In this document: in pieces, positions 1 through 7,180 of the stretch
Layout: each line of letters opens with the position of its first letter
Position numbering within the stretch: the first letter of the stretch is position 1
From: CAIVAT01 sp037131145
Lineage (GTDB): Bacteria > Bacteroidota > Bacteroidia > Bacteroidales > FEN-979
DNA: 7,728 nucleotides
Assembly (NCBI GenBank): GCA_037131145.1
Contig: JBAXRP010000217.1
Location: 1-7,728, forward strand
Direction of reading: 5' to 3'
The notes under the pieces: generated by a model
What the model was told of the DNA's origin: nothing
Seen by the model: only the letters and a program-made list of their open reading frames with translations
Database searches by the model: none
Position numbers and translations under genes: made by a program

Positions 1-128
1 ATATTATAATAATGGAGTAGGAAATTTTTTCGGAATTGATTTTGAACATTTTTCCTTCCAAAAGTCACCAATTTCCGAACTCGCCGCTATACGCGACTTT
101 CTGTTTAACCGGGAGATGGATTTCAGGG

Positions 129-1319
129 CTACTTCAGCAACTCAGTAACGAGGTCGGCGGCTTCTTTCAGGGTAATAGCAGAATGAACTTTCAGCCCCGA
201 TTCGTCAATGAGTTTTTTACCTTCGCTTGCATTGGTTCCCTGTAATCTGACAATAATGGGGACTTTGATCTCGCCGATGTTTTTATAAGCATCTACAATA
301 CCTTGGGCAACCCTGTCGCAGCGGACGATGCCACCGAAGATATTAACAAGGATTGCTTTAACGGCAGGATCTTTCAGGATGATTCTGAAACCTTCTTCTA
401 CACGTTTTGCATTGGCAGATCCGCCAACATCGAGAAAGTTTGCGGGGTTGCCGCCCGAAAATTTGATGATGTCCATCGTTGCCATTGCCAAGCCCGCTCC
501 ATTCACCATGCAACCCACATTACCGTTTAGTTTTACATATTTCAGATCATGCCTGGCAGCTTCAACTTCGCTGGGGTCTTCCTCGTCAAAATCGCGCATG
601 GCAGCGATATCAGGATGACGGAATAAAGCGTTATTATCAATCACCATTTTTGCATCGGCGGCAAGGATTTTATTATCTGATGTTTTAAATACCGGGTTGA
701 TTTCTATCAAAGAGGCGTCGCTTCCTTCATAAGCCTTATAAATGGCAAAGACGAATTTCACCATATTTTTATAAGCTTCATCTTTCAATCCGAGATTAAA
801 AGCAACCTTGCGAGCCTGGAATGACTGAAGTCCGATTTTAGGATCAATCTCTTCTGTGAAGATCAATTCCGGCGTTTCTTCCGCAACCGCCTCGATATCC
901 ATTCCACCGCGCGGCGAGTACATCATTATGGTGTGCCCTTTTTGCCGGTTAAGCAGAACGCTCATATATATTTCAGTTGGTTTGGTTGGACCTGGATAGA
1001 AGATATTCTGTTCGACATATACTTTTCTGACCAGTTTTCCCTCAGCGGTTGTTTGAGGGGTTACGAGTTGCATACCAATGATCTGACTTGCCAGCAGACC
1101 AACTTCTTCGATACTTTTTGCAACTTTTACGCCGCCTCCTTTTCCGCGCCCGCCGGCATGAACCTGCGCCTTTATTACAAATTTATCGCTTCCTGTTGCG
1201 CTTTGAAGATATTCGGCAGCCTTTACTGCTTCGGCTTCTGTATGTGCCAGAGCCCCTTCAGGGACAGGCACACCAAAGCGCTTTAAAATGGATTTACTTT
1301 GATATTCGTGTAGGTTCAT
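129..1319 (-). CDS. sucC: Succinyl-CoA synthetase (ADP-forming) beta subunit
   Basis: Beta subunit of the cytoplasmic TCA-cycle enzyme that interconverts succinyl-CoA, ADP and phosphate with succinate, CoA and ATP; it pairs with the alpha subunit SucD. The 396 residues are close to the usual length (about 388 in E. coli), so the gene is complete. The start MNLHEYQSK is the classic SucC N-terminus. An ATP-grasp domain fills roughly residues 1-240, with Lys50, the glycine-rich GGRGKGGGVK (56-65) and the metal-binding EINP (206-209). The C-terminal CoA-ligase domain shows GNVGCMVNGAG (266-276), GGNPANFLDVGGSA (289-302) and NIFGGIVRCD (326-335). Key residues appear intact. It is divergent from the ABC ATPase gene, with a good promoter candidate 26 nt upstream of the start and no clear Shine-Dalgarno. 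No sucD is seen in the 128 bases downstream. The family call is very secure. Confidence 0.97.
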   Translation of the reverse strand: MNLHEYQSKSILKRFGVPVPEGALAHTEAEAVKAAEYLQSATGSDKFVIKAQVHAGGRGKGGGVKVAKSIEEVGLLASQIIGMQLVTPQTTAEGKLVRKVYVEQNIFYPGPTKPTEIYMSVLLNRQKGHTIMMYSPRGGMDIEAVAEETPELIFTEEIDPKIGLQSFQARKVAFNLGLKDEAYKNMVKFVFAIYKAYEGSDASLIEINPVFKTSDNKILAADAKMVIDNNALFRHPDIAAMRDFDEEDPSEVEAARHDLKYVKLNGNVGCMVNGAGLAMATMDIIKFSGGNPANFLDVGGSANAKRVEEGFRIILKDPAVKAILVNIFGGIVRCDRVAQGIVDAYKNIGEIKVPIIVRLQGTNASEGKKLIDESGLKVHSAITLKEAADLVTELLK

Positions 1320-1345
1320 ATATTAGCTATGTTGGAAAGGAAATC

Positions 1346-1376
1346 CAAAAGTAACAGTTTGAATCGGATTTACAAA
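1346..1376 (-). promoter_or_regulatory. Bacteroidota-type promoter candidate for sucC
   Basis: On the minus strand TTTG (1376-1373) is followed by 19 bases and then TACTTTTG (1353-1346), which fits the -33 TTTG / -7 TAnnTTTG pattern of the Bacteroidota primary sigma factor. It would give a leader of roughly 20 nt before the sucC ATG at 1319. The match is seen in the sequence; activity is inferred. Confidence 0.6.
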
Positions 1377-1383
1377 AAAGAGC

Positions 1384-1412
1384 TTTCAAAGATTTCATTT
1401 TTCTTAACTTTG
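1384..1412 (+). promoter_or_regulatory. Bacteroidota-type promoter candidate for the ABC ATPase gene
   Basis: TAACTTTG at 1405-1412 matches the -7 consensus TAnnTTTG and lies 17 bases before the ATG at 1430, implying a very short leader. The upstream element is weaker: TTTC at 1384-1387, 17 bases before the -7 box, in place of TTTG. It sits back to back with the sucC promoter candidate, with only 7 bases between the two upstream elements. Confidence 0.5.
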
Positions 1413-1429
1413 CCGCTTATCGGAACGAG

Positions 1430-2104
1430 ATGATTGTTGCAACAAAAATCATAAAAACTTTTGGTTTCCTGAATGTTCTGAAAGGGATAAGTCTGGAAGT
1501 TAAGCAGGGCGAGATTGTATCTATTGTGGGGGCGTCGGGAGCAGGGAAGTCAACTTTTCTGCACATTATAGGCACGCTTGATAAAGCGGATTCAGGTTCT
1601 CTTGAGTTGAATGGAATCAGGGTACATGAATTGCAGCAGCGCAAATTATCAGAATTCCGGAATAAGCAGATTGGATTTATCTTTCAGTTTCATCATCTGT
1701 TGCCTGAATTCACTGCGATTGAAAATATCTGTATTCCCGCTTTCATTGCCGGGAAAGGAAAAAGGGAAGCCGAAAACCGGGCAATGGAACTTCTGGAAAT
1801 TATGAACCTGAAAGATCGCTCTCACCACAAACCTTCTGAACTATCCGGCGGGGAACAGCAGCGTGTTGCAGTTGCAAGGGCTCTCGTAAATAATCCTCCT
1901 GTGATTCTGGCTGACGAACCTTCAGGAAATCTTGATTCAGCTTCGGCAATTGAACTGCACAACTTGTTTTTTAAATTGCGCGATTTATACAGGCAAACCT
2001 ATATAATCGTGACACACAACCTTGATCTGGCAAACATGGCAGACAGGAAACTCACCATCAAAGATGGACTTATTGACCCGAAAGCAGAGGATAAAATTAA
2101 TTGA
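1430..2104 (+). CDS. lolD: LolD-type ABC transporter ATP-binding protein
   Basis: Cytoplasmic ATPase subunit of an ABC system of the LolD/MacB/FtsE group. In proteobacteria LolD powers LolCE to release lipoproteins from the inner membrane. The 224 residues match the family (about 230) and all motifs are intact: Walker A GASGAGKST (34-42), Q-loop Gln86, signature LSGGEQQR (138-145), Walker B ending VILADEP (158-164), D-loop SGNLD (165-169) and switch His196 in VTHN. FHHLLPEFTAIEN after the Q-loop is typical of LolD and is the main reason for that call over FtsE or a generic exporter ATPase. No permease (LolC/E-like) gene lies in the window, so the partner must be encoded elsewhere. It is divergent from sucC, and 72 bp upstream of the giant repeat protein on the same strand. 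The ABC class is certain; the Lol role is inferred. Confidence 0.9.
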   Translation: MIVATKIIKTFGFLNVLKGISLEVKQGEIVSIVGASGAGKSTFLHIIGTLDKADSGSLELNGIRVHELQQRKLSEFRNKQIGFIFQFHHLLPEFTAIENICIPAFIAGKGKREAENRAMELLEIMNLKDRSHHKPSELSGGEQQRVAVARALVNNPPVILADEPSGNLDSASAIELHNLFFKLRDLYRQTYIIVTHNLDLANMADRKLTIKDGLIDPKAEDKIN

Positions 2105-2176
2105 GAATTTTCCCGTTATTATAAAATACTCGCTACCATTTTTTTTGTTTACAACGCAAAAGGGTAGGGGAGTATC

Positions 2177-5100
2177 ATGGTTGAAAAAAATAACAGAACG
2201 CAAGCGAATTGTATGAATAAACAAGGATTAAGAAAAAGAACGATATCTTTATTTACGACCATTTTAATAGCCTCCGTTGCCTTTGGGTTGTTTTATACTT
2301 ATCAGAAAATTTCAGAGCCTTCCGGGAATGTTGCGATCAGTTTGCCGGTAGTTTCCGATCCGGATACTATTCCCGGAAAGAAAACCAAACAACAGGAGGC
2401 AGACAATAATGCAGCTTTAAAAGCTATTGCCTCCGGCGACGCCTATTTTGCCGCCAAAGATTATTTGAATGCCAAAGCAGCTTATCAGCTCGCTATTGAT
2501 CTGAGCCCGGATAATCAAGGCGCTAAAGAAAAGTTGCGTAAAACGATGGACCTTCTTCGCGCCCAGAAAGCTCAGAATATCCTTTTTGACGTTGCCATTG
2601 CCGGCGCCGATAAACTGTTTCAGGCTGGCGATTATGAAAAGGCGCAGATTGAATATGAGAATGCAGGAAAGATGCTTCCAGGCGATCCATATCCGAAAAA
2701 CAAAATCAATGAGATCATTAAAATTCAGATTGATAAAAAGGTAAAAGATGATGAATATGCAAAAGCCATTGCTTCGGCGGATAAATTCTACACTACGAAT
2801 AATCTGCAACTGGCTCTTCTCGACTATAAAAAGGCAGTAAATATTAAATCCGATCAAAAGTATCCGCAAACCAGGATTAAAGAGATAACCGATCTGCTGG
2901 CAGCGCAGAAAGCCAAAGACGACGCATACAATAAAGCCATTTTTATCGCCGATCAGCAATTTAAAGAGATAAGATATCCCGACGCCATAAAATCTTATAA
3001 GGATGCGCTGGCAGTTAAGCCAGAACAGATTTATCCTAAGAACAAGATTGCCGAAATTGAAGGACTTATGAGCCGCATTAAAAAAGCGCAGGATGATTAT
3101 GACAAATTTATTGCGCTGGCTGACAGTTTTTATATTGACAAGAAATATTTCAAGGCGAGGGAAAATTATCTGACAGCTTCCTCGGTTAAACCTTCTGAGA
3201 GTTACCCGAAAGAGATGATTTCGAAAGCCGATAAAATGCTTACCGGTCAGGAAGCGGCAATGGCAAAAGCGCTGGAAGAACAATATGCCAAAGCCATTGC
3301 CGACGCTGATAAGTTAATGAACGATAAATCCTTTGAACCAGCTCGCGCCGAGTATGCAAAAGCTTCCAATCTGAAGCCCGGGGAACAATACCCGAAAGAT
3401 AAAATTCAGGCGATAGACGATCTGCTTGCCTCTAACTTGAAGAATAAAGATGAACGGTATAAAATTGCTATTGCCAATGGGGACAAATCATTGGCAAATA
3501 AAGTTTATGAAGTTGCCAAAAATGAGTTCCAGAATGCATTAACCATCAAACCTGGCGAAAGCTACCCGAAATCAAAAATTGCTGAAATTGATAAATTGAT
3601 TGCTCTTGATGTTTTGCGCAAGGCAGAGGACACCAGATACACAAAAGCGATTGCACGGGGCGACAGCCTTTTTTTTGAAAAGATTTATAATCCTGCAAAG
3701 ATTGAATTTCAGACGGCATTAAAAATGAAACCTACAGAGGCATATCCGAAAAACAGAATTGCAGAAATTGACGCAGCCCTCGCCGACGTTGAGAAACAGA
3801 AAACGAAAGAGGCTCAGTACTTTGCTTTAATCGCAAAAGCCGACAAAGGATTTAATGATAAGATATATCAGGTTTCCAGGGATGACTATTCAAAAGCTTC
3901 TGTTTTGAAACCAACGGAAAATTATCCGAAAGAGAAGATAGCTGAAATTGACCGGATTTCAGGCGACCTTGCTGCCGTTAGAAAACTGGATAATGATTAC
4001 AAAGCGGCTATTGCTAAGGCAGATCAACTGCTGGCGGCGAAAACTTACAACGACGCTCGTCTTGAATATGAAAACGCCTTGAAAATCAAAGCTGCCGAAC
4101 AATATCCGCAGACAAAAATCGCTGAAATTGAAAAGATACTTGCCGATATTGCCGCAAAACAATCATTGGAGGAAAATTACAAAACGACTATTGCCAGGGC
4201 TGACCAACTACTTGCTTCCAAAACCTACGAACAGGCGAAAAGTGAATATGGAAAAGCGCTTGGATTAAAGCCTGCCGAGCAATATCCCAAGACAAAAATG
4301 GCGGAGATTGACGGCATACTTGCGGAAATTGCCCGGCTGAAAGCTCTGGATGATGAATATTCCAAAGCAATTACTGAGGCGGATAAGTTTTTTACCGAAA
4401 AGTCCTGGGGTGAAGCAAAAGGTCAGTACCAGAACGCTTTGAAAATAAAGCCTGCTGAATCTTATCCAAAAGAAAAGATCGGCGAAATTGATAAAGTTCT
4501 TGCCGATATTGCAGCAAAGAAAAGTATGGATGACAAATATTCTGCCGCCATTCTGAAAGCCGATAACCTGTTGGCTCAAAAGACCTATTCCACAGCAAAA
4601 TCGGAATATACAAACGCATCGGTTATAAAACCTGATGAGTCTTATCCTAAGACGAAAATTGCCGAAATAGATAAAATTCTTGCCGACATTGCCGCCGCCA
4701 AAGTTTTGGATGATAATTACAAAGCTGCTATTGCGAAGGCAGATCAACTGCTGGCGGCGAAAACATACAACGACGCCCGGCTGGAATATGAAAACGCCTT
4801 GAAAATAAAGGCTTCTGAGCAATATCCGCAAACAAAAATCGCTGAAATTGATAAGATACTTGCCGATATTGCCGCAAAACAATCATTGGAAGAAAATTAC
4901 AAAGCAACCATTGCCAGGGCTGACCAATTATTTGCTTCCAAAAATTATGACCAGGCGAAAAGTGAATATGGAAAAGCTTTGGGATTAAAGTCTGCCGAGC
5001 AATATCCTAAGACAAAAATGGCAGAAATTGACGGCATACTTGCGGAAATTGCCCGGCTGAAAGCTCTGGACGAAGAATATGCCAACGTTATTGCCCAGGC

Positions 5101-7180
5101 AGATAAATTACTTTCCGGGAAAACTTACAGCGATGCAAAGGTCAAATTCCAGGAAGCGCTGAAACTCAAGCCGGCGGAGAAGTATCCCTTAGAAAAAATT
5201 GCCGAAGCCGATAAAGCCCTGGCGGAACAGACAAGGTTGAAAGCAATTGACGATCAATATTCTGCCGCCATTCTGAAAGCTGACAATCTCCTTGCGCAGA
5301 AAACATATCCCACAGCGAGAGTTGAATATGTTAATGCTTCCGCTATAAAACCTGGTGAAAACTATCCAAAAGAAAAAATTTCCGAAATAGACAAAATTCT
5401 TGCCGACATCGCAGCCGCTAAAATTTTTGATGATAATTATAGAAGCTCCATTACCCGCGCCGACCAGTTACTTGCCGCTAAAACTTATGCGGAGGCGCGC
5501 ACGGAATATGAGAAGGCGCAGAAGCTGAAACCTGCCGACCAATACCCGCCGTTGAAGATTGCCGAAATTGACAAGATTCTCGCTGACCGGGAAGCGATAA
5601 GAGTTTTGAACGAAAATTATCAGACTGCCATTAAACTTGCCGATCAGGCGCTGGTTGCCAAAACATATAACGAAGCAAAAGTCCAGTATGAAAAGGCGCT
5701 GGGAATAAAACCGGAAGAACAATATCCGAAAACAAAAGTGGCTGAAATAGAAGCGATTTTTGCCGAAATTGTTAGAAAGAAAGCCATTGACGATGAATAT
5801 TCAGCCACAATAACCAGCGCGGATCAACTACTAGCTGAAAAGTCTTATGATCCCGCAAAGTCAAAATATCAGAAAGCCGCAGAATTAAAGCCAGCCGAAC
5901 AGTATCCAAAAACCAAACTTGCTGAAATTGAAAAAGCGCTTACCGACGTTGCGAGGCTTAAAGCCATTGATGATCAGTACAAATCGGCAGTTGCTGAAGC
6001 CGATCAGTTGTTCCAGTCCAAAACATATATCAAGGCAAAGGAATCGTACAATAACGCTGGAAAAATAAAGCCTGCCGAGCAATATCCAAAAGATAAAATC
6101 ACGGAAATTGACGGTATTTTTGCCGCTGTTGCAAAACAAAAGGCTTTGGATGACCAGTACCTTGCCACTGTAGCTAAAGCGGATCAACTTTTAGCGTCGA
6201 AATCGTGGGATCAGGCTAAAACTGAATTTACTTCCGCAACAACTTTGAAACCTGGCGAACAGTATCCGAAGGATAAAATCAAGGAGTTAGATGGAATCCT
6301 TGCCGAAATCAAGGCGAAGGAGGATGCATATAAAAGTTCAGTGGCAAATGCAGATATGTTGTTATCCCAAAAGAAATATGAAGAGGCGCGGACAGAATAC
6401 CAGAATGCGCTCGCCATCAAATCTCAGGCGACTTATCCAAAAGAAAAAATTGCTGAGATTAACAAAACTTTAGAGGAATTGCTGGGCAAACAGAAATATT
6501 ACGATAACCTGATTGGCGACGCCGACAAATTGTTTACCGATAAGGATTATCCAAAGGCAAAGGATAGCTACCAGCGCGCCGCCGGCGTTTTTCCTGATCA
6601 AACCTATCCCAAAAACCGGATAGCCGTTATCACCGCGAAGATTGACAGTTTATACCGTGCAAATAAATCGGTTTATGACAAGGCAGTAGCCGATGGCGAC
6701 AGGTTTTATAATTCCTTTGAATTTGATAAAGCAATTGACGCATATTCGGAGGCGGCGAATTACCTGCCAATGGAGTCATATCCAAGGGACATGATACTGA
6801 AAATAAGACGCACGATTGCAGAAAATGCAATTGCCGACGTGCTAAAATCATCAGTGGTTGTAACTTCAAATAATGAAAAACAATTCTCATTTACGCCTGT
6901 AAACATAGCTTCGCGAAAGAACAATTTTGTTTACATCAAGATCAAAAACATTTCCGGTAAACCTTTTAATGTGCTTTTGAGGTATGGCAAGGATAAGCAA
7001 TCAAACGGCGGAGTTGTGATGCGCAACCTGAGTATTGACGGAAAGGTAAATGAACGGTTGGTGAGTGTTAAGGATCAGGATTTATGGTCGCGTGAAGATA
7101 ATAACTGGATTAGCATTATTCCTCAGGGTGGAGATGTTGAAGTATCATTTATTCAGGTATCGCGGGCAAAGTTGGAATAG
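2177..7180 (+). CDS. Giant membrane-anchored TPR-like repeat protein (25 repeats)
   Basis: A 1667-residue protein of unknown specific function. From the N-terminus: a short basic stretch (K15, R19-K20-R21), one hydrophobic segment (about 22-42), a linker (about 43-78), 25 tandem repeats (about 79-1559) and an unlike C-terminal domain (about 1560-1667). The basic-then-hydrophobic order suggests a signal anchor with the bulk in the periplasm; a cleaved signal peptide is not excluded and there is no lipobox. Each repeat has a TPR-like helix pair plus a third stretch, KIAEIDKILAD-like, that runs into the next repeat without a helix breaker. Asp at repeat position 10 is invariant, and Tyr-Pro occurs in repeats 2-25. 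Such arrays usually act as protein-binding scaffolds. Two starts are possible: ATG 2177 follows AGGGGAG (2166-2172) at a tight 4-base spacing; ATG 2213 gives a more conventional N-terminus, MNKQGLRKR, but has no ribosome site. No frameshift or internal stop is seen. It may be co-transcribed with the upstream ATPase gene. Confidence 0.93.
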   Translation: MVEKNNRTQANCMNKQGLRKRTISLFTTILIASVAFGLFYTYQKISEPSGNVAISLPVVSDPDTIPGKKTKQQEADNNAALKAIASGDAYFAAKDYLNAKAAYQLAIDLSPDNQGAKEKLRKTMDLLRAQKAQNILFDVAIAGADKLFQAGDYEKAQIEYENAGKMLPGDPYPKNKINEIIKIQIDKKVKDDEYAKAIASADKFYTTNNLQLALLDYKKAVNIKSDQKYPQTRIKEITDLLAAQKAKDDAYNKAIFIADQQFKEIRYPDAIKSYKDALAVKPEQIYPKNKIAEIEGLMSRIKKAQDDYDKFIALADSFYIDKKYFKARENYLTASSVKPSESYPKEMISKADKMLTGQEAAMAKALEEQYAKAIADADKLMNDKSFEPARAEYAKASNLKPGEQYPKDKIQAIDDLLASNLKNKDERYKIAIANGDKSLANKVYEVAKNEFQNALTIKPGESYPKSKIAEIDKLIALDVLRKAEDTRYTKAIARGDSLFFEKIYNPAKIEFQTALKMKPTEAYPKNRIAEIDAALADVEKQKTKEAQYFALIAKADKGFNDKIYQVSRDDYSKASVLKPTENYPKEKIAEIDRISGDLAAVRKLDNDYKAAIAKADQLLAAKTYNDARLEYENALKIKAAEQYPQTKIAEIEKILADIAAKQSLEENYKTTIARADQLLASKTYEQAKSEYGKALGLKPAEQYPKTKMAEIDGILAEIARLKALDDEYSKAITEADKFFTEKSWGEAKGQYQNALKIKPAESYPKEKIGEIDKVLADIAAKKSMDDKYSAAILKADNLLAQKTYSTAKSEYTNASVIKPDESYPKTKIAEIDKILADIAAAKVLDDNYKAAIAKADQLLAAKTYNDARLEYENALKIKASEQYPQTKIAEIDKILADIAAKQSLEENYKATIARADQLFASKNYDQAKSEYGKALGLKSAEQYPKTKMAEIDGILAEIARLKALDEEYANVIAQADKLLSGKTYSDAKVKFQEALKLKPAEKYPLEKIAEADKALAEQTRLKAIDDQYSAAILKADNLLAQKTYPTARVEYVNASAIKPGENYPKEKISEIDKILADIAAAKIFDDNYRSSITRADQLLAAKTYAEARTEYEKAQKLKPADQYPPLKIAEIDKILADREAIRVLNENYQTAIKLADQALVAKTYNEAKVQYEKALGIKPEEQYPKTKVAEIEAIFAEIVRKKAIDDEYSATITSADQLLAEKSYDPAKSKYQKAAELKPAEQYPKTKLAEIEKALTDVARLKAIDDQYKSAVAEADQLFQSKTYIKAKESYNNAGKIKPAEQYPKDKITEIDGIFAAVAKQKALDDQYLATVAKADQLLASKSWDQAKTEFTSATTLKPGEQYPKDKIKELDGILAEIKAKEDAYKSSVANADMLLSQKKYEEARTEYQNALAIKSQATYPKEKIAEINKTLEELLGKQKYYDNLIGDADKLFTDKDYPKAKDSYQRAAGVFPDQTYPKNRIAVITAKIDSLYRANKSVYDKAVADGDRFYNSFEFDKAIDAYSEAANYLPMESYPRDMILKIRRTIAENAIADVLKSSVVVTSNNEKQFSFTPVNIASRKNNFVYIKIKNISGKPFNVLLRYGKDKQSNGGVVMRNLSIDGKVNERLVSVKDQDLWSREDNNWISIIPQGGDVEVSFIQVSRAKLE
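3995..4714 (+). repeat. Higher-order 720-bp unit, copy 1 (repeats 10-13, modules A-B-C-D)
   Basis: Four consecutive 180-bp repeats form a larger unit. Module A (repeat 10) has AAKTYNDARLEYENALKIK, B (repeat 11) has GKALGLKPAEQYPKTK, and D (repeat 13) has AAILKADNLLAQKTY. The same order recurs 720 bp later. Hand comparison of 3995-4350 with 4715-5070 gives 31 mismatches in 356 positions and no gaps. Confidence 0.9.
4715..5434 (+). repeat. Higher-order 720-bp unit, copy 2 (repeats 14-17, modules A-B-C-D)
   Basis: Copy 2 is in register with copy 1. Modules A and B are about 91% identical to copy 1. Module D (5255-5434 against 4535-4714) is about 77% identical by hand count, with 41 mismatches in 180. 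Module C (repeat 16 against repeat 12) is clearly more divergent, ending in EQTRLKAIDD where copy 1 has DIAAKKSMDD. The unequal divergence points to a patchwork history. Confidence 0.9.
5435..6154 (+). repeat. Diverged third copy of the 720-bp unit (repeats 18-21)
   Basis: This copy is recognisable mainly at protein level and in module phase. Repeat 18 resembles A (AAKTYAEARTEYEKA), repeat 19 resembles B (KALGIKPEEQYPKTK), repeat 20 shares the tail LKAIDDQY with module C of copy 2, and repeat 21 resembles D less clearly (NNAGKIKP where D has NASAIKP). The phase is supported; the exact boundaries are arbitrary because the array is continuous. Confidence 0.6.

Larger units (their letters stand above)
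2411..6853 (+). repeat. Coding array of 25 tandem TPR-like repeats, 171-186 bp each
   Basis: Repeat starts by nucleotide: 2411, 2582, 2753, 2924, 3095, 3281, 3455, then every 180 bp from 3635 to 6155, then 6326, 6497 and 6671. Lengths are 57 residues for repeats 1-4, 62 and 58 for repeats 5-6, exactly 60 for repeats 7-21, then 57, 57, 58 and about 61. Typical landmarks are A-D at positions 9-10, K-T-Y near 15-17, A-(K/R)-x-E-Y near 20-24, K-P near 31-32 and Y-P near 36-37. Repeat 1 reads as a plain TPR with LSPDNQGAKEKL in place of the K-P/Y-P loop, so it is the least specialised copy. All repeats stay in frame. Confidence 0.95.

Noticed and set aside
83..97. Possible hairpin downstream of sucC (5-bp stem with one G-T pair and a 5-base loop)
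   Set aside because: The stem is short and no T run follows it on the minus strand, so it does not support a terminator call.
36..245. Small plus-strand open frame overlapping the 3' end of sucC
   Set aside because: Most of it is antisense to conserved sucC codons and the product has no recognisable features.
2144..2180. TTTG at 2144-2147 with TATCATGG at 2173-2180 as a promoter for the repeat gene
   Set aside because: The spacing is 25 bases and the second box does not match TAnnTTTG.
2204..2215. Cysteine at residue 12 of the repeat protein as a lipoprotein site
   Set aside because: It lies before the basic and hydrophobic segments, not after them, so it cannot be a lipobox cysteine.
2417..3283. 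288-codon open frame on the minus strand opposite the repeat gene
   Set aside because: It is antisense to a well-supported repeat protein, and its product is a low-complexity Phe/Ile/Arg-rich mirror of the Lys/Glu/Ala-rich repeats with no recognisable domain.
3959..6187. Several minus-strand open frames with similar starts (for example at 4162 and 4882, both beginning MFCGNIGKYL)
   Set aside because: They resemble each other only because they lie opposite duplicated 180-bp repeats; the similarity is a by-product of the array, not a gene family.
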